DNA from: Petunia secreta
Lineage: Eukaryota > Streptophyta > Magnoliopsida > Solanales > Solanaceae
DNA: 64,000 nucleotides
Assembly: GCA_029990175.1 (NCBI GenBank)
Contig: JARKIP010000011.1
Coordinates: 24,774,001-24,838,000, forward strand
Direction of reading: 5' to 3'
In this document: positions 58,123 to 64,000 of the stretch, piece by piece
Layout of the letters: the number at the start of each line of letters is the position of its first letter
Numbering within the stretch: position 1 is the first letter of the stretch
Position numbers and translations under genes: made by a program
The notes under the pieces: model-generated
The model's database searches: none
What the model was told of the DNA's origin: nothing
What the model saw: only the letters and a program-made list of their open reading frames with translations

Positions 58123-59828
58123 ATGGCGGATGAACGTAACATTGACGCCACCACTGCTTTGAACGGTCAACAACAACTCAATCCCAATGACGGGGTTCAT
58201 GTTCCGACGAACGTTGAAGCGGTCGATGAGTCAACCAATCACGAGCAGGATCCGATCCGCGACGACACTCGTACTGGTTCACGATTGAACGCGCCTCAAG
58301 GACAGCGACCCGGTAAGGAACCCCCGGTCGAAACTGAGTCAATAGATACGAATATGGCGTTGATGGCATATTTGAGAAGGCATGATGCTCAGTTTGAAAT
58401 GATACAAGAACAATAGAAGATCCTGTCTAGCTCTATTGGAAATAGAGCGCCCACCTCCCCGATCACACCCGCAAGCATTCCGACTTCGGTTCCTCAGGGC
58501 GCCGTAACAGGGGGACTTGCAGCGGGGTCGGATTTGGAGGATCGGGTACGGCCGCCGTGGCTTTGGGAGCTCCGGCCTCCGTTACGACAGAAGTAAGGAT
58601 GTTGGCTACGATGCAAACTTTGTTGAATGATACAGTGGGTAAGAAATTCAATGAGATAAAATCATTTATGGAGAAACTGCCAGGTGTTGCGAAGTTAACT
58701 GACGAAGTTGCTAAGAAATCAATTTCAAAGCGTCTGTTTCTGCCAACTGCAGCCCCACTACCCATTCCTAAAACCTTCAAGTTGCCAGAAAATTTGAGAT
58801 ACGATGGAACTACAGATCCAAGGGATCATATTGACATGTTTTCGGTCGCAGTTCAGTCGAACGACCTAACTTCGGATGAGACCAATTCAATTAGTCTGAA
58901 GAAGTTTTGTGAGACGTTGAAAGGGGCAGCGTTGAAATGGTATTTGCAGCTACCCGAAAACGATATATCAGATTTTGATGATATGGCGGCTAAGTTCATT
59001 CGAGCGCACATTGGAGCCAAAAAGATAGAACCGAGAGTGTAAGATATCTTGAACGTTAAGCAGTGACCCGGTGAAACTATCAAACAGTTTGTGAAACGAT
59101 TCAATGATTAGAAGATTCATATCCCAAACCTCGAGGAGAGATGGGCTTGTCTGACTTTTGCTAATAACTTGCGCACTGATTCGACGGAAGCATGTGCGAA
59201 GTTGAAAGATCGTCTCAAAGAAATCAACGCATGGACCTTCGATGATTTATATCGTGAGTGTGAACCAAAGATTAGGGCTGAGGAAGAAGAGTTGCAGCTA
59301 GCCCGATATAACCATCAGTATGATCGACCGCCACCATGGAGAATTAAGAATGACAGGCGAAACTACAGGGACAAGCGATGGGAACCCCACAGTTTCCCTC
59401 GGATGGGGAGAAACAACCACGAAGCTGGTAGCTCAAAGAGTCAGCCGAAGAGGGGGCAGTGGAATTCATCTTCAGCTTCAAAGGATCGACCACTGCCTCC
59501 CAAAGTGGCAGAATATAATTTTTGTGTATCAACATCAAATTTGGTGAATCACTTGAAGGGAATGGGTGAAAAGGTCGTAAAATTTCCCGGTCGCATAAAA
59601 ATGAATCCAAACACGAGGGATGAAAATTTATGGTGTGCATTTCATCATTATTTTGGCCATACGACGGAGGAATGTAAGGCGCTGCAGTACGAAGTGGCCA
59701 GCTTATTGCAAAAGGGGCACTTGGTGGAATTGTTGACTGAAAGGGGGCGAAACAATTTTAATAAAAAGAAGGATGATGAACCACCAAAACCCCAGGCTCC
59801 TAGGAAAACGGCGAACGTTATCACTTGA
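58123..59828 (+). pseudogene. Tat copy 2 gag
   Basis: It likely starts at MADERNIDATTAL (58123), though a frame is open from 58069. The conserved gag core lies in 58557-59042: LPENLRYDGTTDPRDHID and KGAALKWYLQLPENDI. The third part (59169-59828) has RLKEINAWTFDDLY, a basic stretch, and the zinc-binding CAFHHYFGHTTEEC. gag would form the particle. Lesions: TAG after EQ (near 58414), a frameshift near 58530, TAA after EPRV, TGA after KQ (near 59065), and TAG near 59110. Confidence 0.87.
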
Positions 59829-59846
59829 AGAGATGACGTTTATGGA

Positions 59847-60233
59847 GTGACTTACACTACAAAGAAGTATGCAAAAGTTTCATTTACACGAGACAAAAGG
59901 ACACGGGATGACATGAACGATGAGATTGTGTTCGGGGATTTCGACTTCGATGAAAGAATTCATCCCCATCACGATGCATTAGTATTAGTGATGAGGATCG
60001 ATGATGTCGATGTAAAAAGGGTGTTAATCGATGCTGGCAGCTCGGTTAACATAATACATTCCACAGTAGTTGAACAGTTGCAGTTGAACGATAAGATCGT
60101 GCCTCGTTCAATAGTATTATCGGGTTTCAACAATTCCAGCGAGGTGACCGTTGGGGAAATTATGATTAAGACATACGCAGAAGGCGTTGAGAGAGATACA
60201 TCGTTTCAAGTATTGAAAGGCGAAATAGCATAA
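59847..60233 (+). pseudogene. Tat copy 2 protease
   Basis: TYTTKKYAKVSF begins the linker, and DAGSSVNIIHS is the catalytic loop, then GFNNSSEVTVGEI. It follows gag after one TGA at 59826, possibly the natural gag end or a mutation. The protease frame ends at TAA 60231-60233. As in copy 1, the following protease-RT connector is much shorter than usual. Confidence 0.85.
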
Positions 60234-60241
60234 ACGATGAA

Positions 60242-61000
60242 GTGAATAAGTTGTTGGCGAATAGGTTCATTAAGGAGGTTAAGAACCCAGAAAGGCTGGC
60301 AAACACTGTTGTAGTGCCGAAGAAAAATGGGAAGTGGAGAATATGCGTCGATTACACCGACCTTAACAAAGCTTGCCCAAAAGATTCGTTCCCACTGCCT
60401 CACATCGACAGATTGATCGATTCGACGGTAGGACACGAAATGTTGAGTTTTTTGGACGCTTATTCAGGCTATAATCAAATCTCGATGGATCTAGCAGATC
60501 GAGAAAAAACTTCGTTCATCACGGACACGGGGACTTATTGCTACACAGTTATGCCCTTCGGGCTCAAGAATGCTGGAGCTACTTATTAACGCTTGGTTAC
60601 AACCATGTTTAAGGATTTGATCTGGAAAACGATTGAGGTATATATTGATGACATGCTGGTTAAGTTATAAGAACAGAAAGATCATTTGAGTCATTTGGAA
60701 GAAACTTTTACGATACTGAGGCGCTTCAACATGAGATTGAACCCGGAGAAATGCGCGTTTGGGGTTGGATCCGGCAAGTTCATGGGATTCAACATATCGC
60801 AAAGAGGAATCGAGGTCAATCCTGACAAACTCAAGGCGATCGAAAGCATTTCCGAAGATCTGACAACGGTGAAAGAAGTTCAGCAGCTGACCAGTCGAGT
60901 AGCCTGCCTCAGCAGGTTTATCTCGAGGTCATCCGAACGATGTCACAATTTCTTTTCGGTGTTGAGGAAAAATAAAAGCTTTGATTGGACACCAGAATGA
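60242..61000 (+). pseudogene. Tat copy 2 reverse transcriptase
   Basis: VVVPKKNGKWRICVDYTDLNK, FLDAYSGYNQISMD and MPFGLKNAGATY, then a TAA where copy 1 has CAG (Gln). The catalytic YIDDML follows near 60640, then a second TAA after VKL. The rest runs LNPEKCAFGVGSG and NISQRGIEVNPDK to TGA at 60998. All essential blocks are visible, so only a few point changes disabled it. The shadow frame at 60436-60206 (-) is not a gene. Confidence 0.9.
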
Positions 61001-61009
61001 AAAAAGGCC

Positions 61010-61430
61010 CTCAAAGAATTAAAGCAATACTCATCCAACCCTCCATTACTCTAAAAACATGTCGAAGGAGAAATGTTGCTGATCTACTTAGCTGTTTCCG
61101 AAATGGCTATGAGCGTTGTCCTCATTCGTGAGGACGGAGGTAACCAATTTCCTATCTATTATGTTAGTAAAACATTATTAGATGCAGAGACACGATATCC
61201 ACATCTAGAAAAACTAGCACTTGCACTGATCACTGCTGCACGAAAGCTAAGACCGTATTTCCAATATCATTCCATATCTGTTATAACTACTTTTCCATTG
61301 CGAAATATTTTACATCGGCCAGATCTCTCTGAGTGAGTACGATATCACTTAGCAGCCTCGCACCGCCATCAAATCTCAAGTTTTAACTGATTTTGTAGCA
61401 GACTTTAGCGCTAACATCTCCCCGGAAGCA
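61010..61430 (+). pseudogene. Tat copy 2 first RNase H
   Basis: LLIYLAVSEMAMSVVLIRE, YYVSKTLLDAETRYPHLEKL and LITAARKLRPYFQ in one frame, ending at SE-TGA (61336). The continuation, TAIKSQVLTDFVADFSAN, is in another frame after a deletion of the usual KWAIEL segment. Same domain as in copy 1. Confidence 0.85.
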
Positions 61431-61442
61431 AAGAAGGAAGAG

Positions 61443-62402
61443 TTGATGATGAGAGATCCAGATCCCGGAGTCTGGGTGATGTACACCGATGGAGCTTCAA
61501 ACGTAAAAGGAACTGGCCTTGGAATATTGTTGATAGCACCTACCGGTGAAAAACTTAGGTATGCGATCAAATTACATGCAAAAACTAACAACGAGGCCGA
61601 ATATGAGGCCCTCGCTACAGATTTGAAGATCGCAAAAGACTTGAAAATCGAACGACTAGACATCAAAAGCAATTCCCAGTTAGTGGTAAACCAAATCCAA
61701 GGGGATTTTTGTGTTCGAGATTCAAGGATGCAGCAGCTGCTCGAAAAGGTACAAAATCTTCTAACTTCTGTTCAGGAATGGAAGATAGCCCAGATCCCGA
61801 GGGAGGATAACATCGAAGTAGACACCCTGGCCAACCTCGGTTATGTAGCAGCCATCGATGGAGAACTTGACGAAACAGTGGTTCATTTGTTCGAATCCCC
61901 ACTTTGTCGAAGAATCAAAGAGGTAAACAATGTTAATCATACTTGGGATTATAGAAAAAAGTATTTGTCCTATTTGCAGGCAGGCACTCTTCCCGATGAT
62001 AAAAAATCTGCCCGATCGCCCAAAGCTAAAGCGGCCAGATATTTCCTCGTAGACAACCAACTCTACAGGCGAATGTTCGGTGGCCCTTTAGCAAAGTGCG
62101 TTGGACCAGATGGAACGAGCTACGTGTTGAGAGAGGTTCACGAAGGCGAATGCGGTAATCACTCCGGCAGCAAATCATTGGTTCGAAAGATAATTAGAGA
62201 TAGATACTATTGGCCAACGATCGCAGATGATGCCAAGGATTTCGTTCGTAAGTGTGACAAGTGTCAACGATTTGGCAACCTCATACATCAGCAAGCAGAG
62301 CCCCTTCATTCGGTCACGTCACCGTGGCCGTTCATGAAGTGGGGAATGGATTTGGTCGGGCCGCTTCCAACAGCGCCTGGTGGGAAAGGATTATTTTTCT
62401 AA
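61443..62402 (+). pseudogene. Tat copy 2 second RNase H and integrase N-terminus
   Basis: This 319-residue open stretch holds the archaeal-type RNase H (MYTDGASNVKGTGLG, NNEAEYEALATDLK, LDIKSNSQLVVNQ; the second Asp is Asn here). A linker and the integrase zinc finger HEGECGNHSGSKSL ... CDKCQRF follow. WGMDLVGPLP gives the first core Asp. The frame breaks at 62400, where about a dozen codons before YFSKWVEA are missing. This is the best preserved piece of the element. Confidence 0.88.
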
Positions 62403-63112
62403 GTGGGTAGAAGCAATTGCTTTGGCTAAAATTCGTGAACTGGAAGTCAACAAGTTCATTCATTAAAATATCATCTGTCGTTTTGGGATCCCGAAAGAGA
62501 TCACATGCGACAATGGTAAACAGTTCGTGGGGAGACGAATCATAGCTTTTTTCGAAAAGTGGGGGATCAAGCAGATTGCATCGACACCTTGTCACCCCGG
62601 CGAAAACGGACAAGCTGAGTCTTCCAACAAAACAATTATTGAGTATTTGAAGAAAATGATGGATGAGTCAAAGGGCAATTGGCCGAACGAACTCCCCGGA
62701 GCGCTGTGGGCTCACCGAACAACGGTGAAACACAGCACCGGAGAAACTCCGTTCTCACTTGTTTATAGAACAGAAGCATTGATCCCGGTGGAAGTCGGTG
62801 AACCTAGCCTTTCGCTCACTCCACCGATGAATAGAATAGAAAAGACATGCTGGTGGAGCTGGATCTGATCGAAGCAAAAAACTACCTCAACAAAAAAATC
62901 AGGTATCGAGTTTTTAATGTAGGTGATTATGTACTGAGGATCAAAAGACCGAAGAAGGATGAACCAAACGAAGGCAAACTGGGAGCAAATTGGGAGGGAC
63001 CCTATCGGGTCAAGGCAGTAATCGAAAAAGGTTCATACCAGCTCGAAACAATGGACTCCAAGCCAGTCGACTTCAATTGGAATATCACACAATTGAAGAA
63101 ATATTACTTTTA
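62389..63112 (+). pseudogene. Tat copy 2 integrase C-terminal part
   Basis: After the deletion the frame reads DYFSKWVEAIALAKIRE, TAA (in HX-NIICRFG), then CDNGKQFVG (core Asp) and NGQAESSNK (core Glu). ALWAHRTT and STGETPFSLVY follow to about 62868. A frameshift leads to 62847-63113 with VGDYVLRI, LGANWEGPYRV and the stop TAA at 63110-63112. This is the D,D-35-E core and C-terminal domain. Confidence 0.88.
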
Positions 63113-64000
63113 AATTCTACGGTATCATCAAATTTCATCTCCTTTTATAATTTCTATTTCCCCTCCATCGGGAGCAATTGTTTAATCGATTGATACTAAC
63201 ATTTTTTATGATATGTATAGTTGGAATCGAATGATGACAAACATCACCCACGAACACTTGAGCTCGAAATGCTCCAATCGGGGTTGATAAGTCTGACGTA
63301 CATTCTAACGTGGTCTTCATCTATAATGATTCTTTCGGTGTTTGTCTTTAATGATTTCGTTTCAGATGTCAAAAATCGAGGTCCAGTGTTTGACTGCTCA
63401 TACTTCACACCAAAACACTGGGGGTATGGAATTAGATGGATGGTCACACATTCGAATACTGGGGACTGCCTAGGAATCAGGGACTTCCCATCGAAGATAA
63501 AGACGAGATCAATTGAAGACAATACTGGGGACTCGTTCAAAATTCGACGAAGGCTCGAGACCCCAACGCTATCACTCGAACTGGGGACTCGTTCGTTTTT
63601 TATTCGAACTAGGGGCTCGTTCAAGTTTTTCGAAAACTTCAAACCCCAACGCTTTTACTCAAAATTGGGGGTTGTTCGTTTAGATGAGGCATGCAATATG
63701 TAAACGATCCATTAGCGATCAAGAAATTTATCAGTGCCTTCAAACGACCACATCATGTAACTGATAGAATCAACCGATCCTAAAATGTATCAAGCGCCCG
63801 ATAGCGGCAAACATTTCAATGATATACAACACTTAGTCATATTTACGACTTCTACACTTAATGACTCGTGTTATCGGCCTATACATTGATGATTTTTTCC
63901 ATTCACTTGGTCATGTTACGTCCTCTACACTTGTCAATTCGTGTTTCTGGTCTCTACATTGGTGAATCTTACGAGTCCAATTTTTCGCTAAGTGTTTAAA
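63113..64000 (+). other. Tat copy 2 region after pol
   Basis: No domain on either strand. CTGGGGACTCGTTC-type units recur at about 63410, 63456, 63522, 63581 and 63607, some with CCCCAACGCT nearby. The window ends inside the element. Confidence 0.6.

Larger units (their letters stand above)
56826..64000 (+). mobile_element. Ty3/gypsy retrotransposon, Tat lineage (copy 2), 3' end outside window
   Basis: 5' LTR, primer site, gag, protease, RT, RNase H, second RNase H and integrase follow in the Tat order. It differs enough from copy 1 to be another family: the U5 is longer and there is no tRNA-like sequence after pol. The region after pol runs to the window end without an antisense gene or 3' LTR seen. 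Several stops and deletions make it inactive. Confidence 0.9.

Overview
This window is a plant nuclear chromosome segment from a dicot. The LTR families (including Tel/Del-like and Tat LTR motifs) look Solanaceae-like to me, but that is an impression from memory and was not tested. It is made almost entirely of transposable elements inserted beside and inside one another. I found no convincing host gene, no rRNA, no CRISPR array and no bacterial features. Only one longer reading frame looks intact: the gag-like CDS at 31430-32419. Most other protein-coding traces are pseudogenes with stops, frameshifts and deletions.

Layout, left to right. (1) 1-8394: 3' part of a Tat-lineage Ty3/gypsy retrotransposon on the + strand, with protease, RT, RNase H, a second RNase H and integrase. 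It also carries a tRNA-like sequence, an intron-containing antisense gene with its own TATA box, and the 3' LTR. (2) 8399-14420: degenerate Ty1/copia element on the - strand. Its left LTR is split by a 1.29-kb solo LTR (8505-9793, TSD CTGAT). (3) 14688-20446: young non-autonomous Athila-like element 'A' (-), TSD AGCCA. (4) 22090-23890: 3' end of an L1-type LINE split by a solo Tat-type LTR (22285-22812, TSD GCCCC). (5) 24461-24972: foldback element made of self-palindromic units. (6) 25935-26950: truncated copy of a repeat whose fuller copy lies at 53107-54165.

(7) 27940-39104: non-autonomous Ty3/gypsy element (TSD AGATC, tRNA-Met-type PBS, protease but no RT or integrase). Athila-like element 'B' (+, 29992-35764, TSD ATACT) is inserted inside it and carries the intact 329-residue gag-like CDS. 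(8) 39854-42615: LTR-like region with a 95-bp and a 60-bp minisatellite. (9) about 42735-52900: large Mutator-like element of the MULE/ULP (Kaonashi-like) type. It has a decayed MuDR transposase (+), a GRF zinc-finger ORF (+), a short ORF with its own TATA (-) and a DUF1985/ULP1-protease gene (-). (10) 55275-56109: hAT-type non-autonomous element with an 8-bp TSD. (11) 56826-64000: 5' LTR, gag and pol of a second Tat element, cut by the window end.

The most unusual signal is a short imperfect palindrome of the form AACATC...GATGTT. It recurs more than a dozen times in the introns and spacers of the MULE, in the introns of both large genes, and was not noticed elsewhere. Other points worth attention are two hairpins downstream of the gag ORF in elements A and B, with a compensatory base-pair change between them; the tRNA-like sequence in the Tat element; and the nested palindromes at 24583-24893. 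The elements together give a relative insertion order (gypsy before element B; copia and LINE before their solo LTRs).
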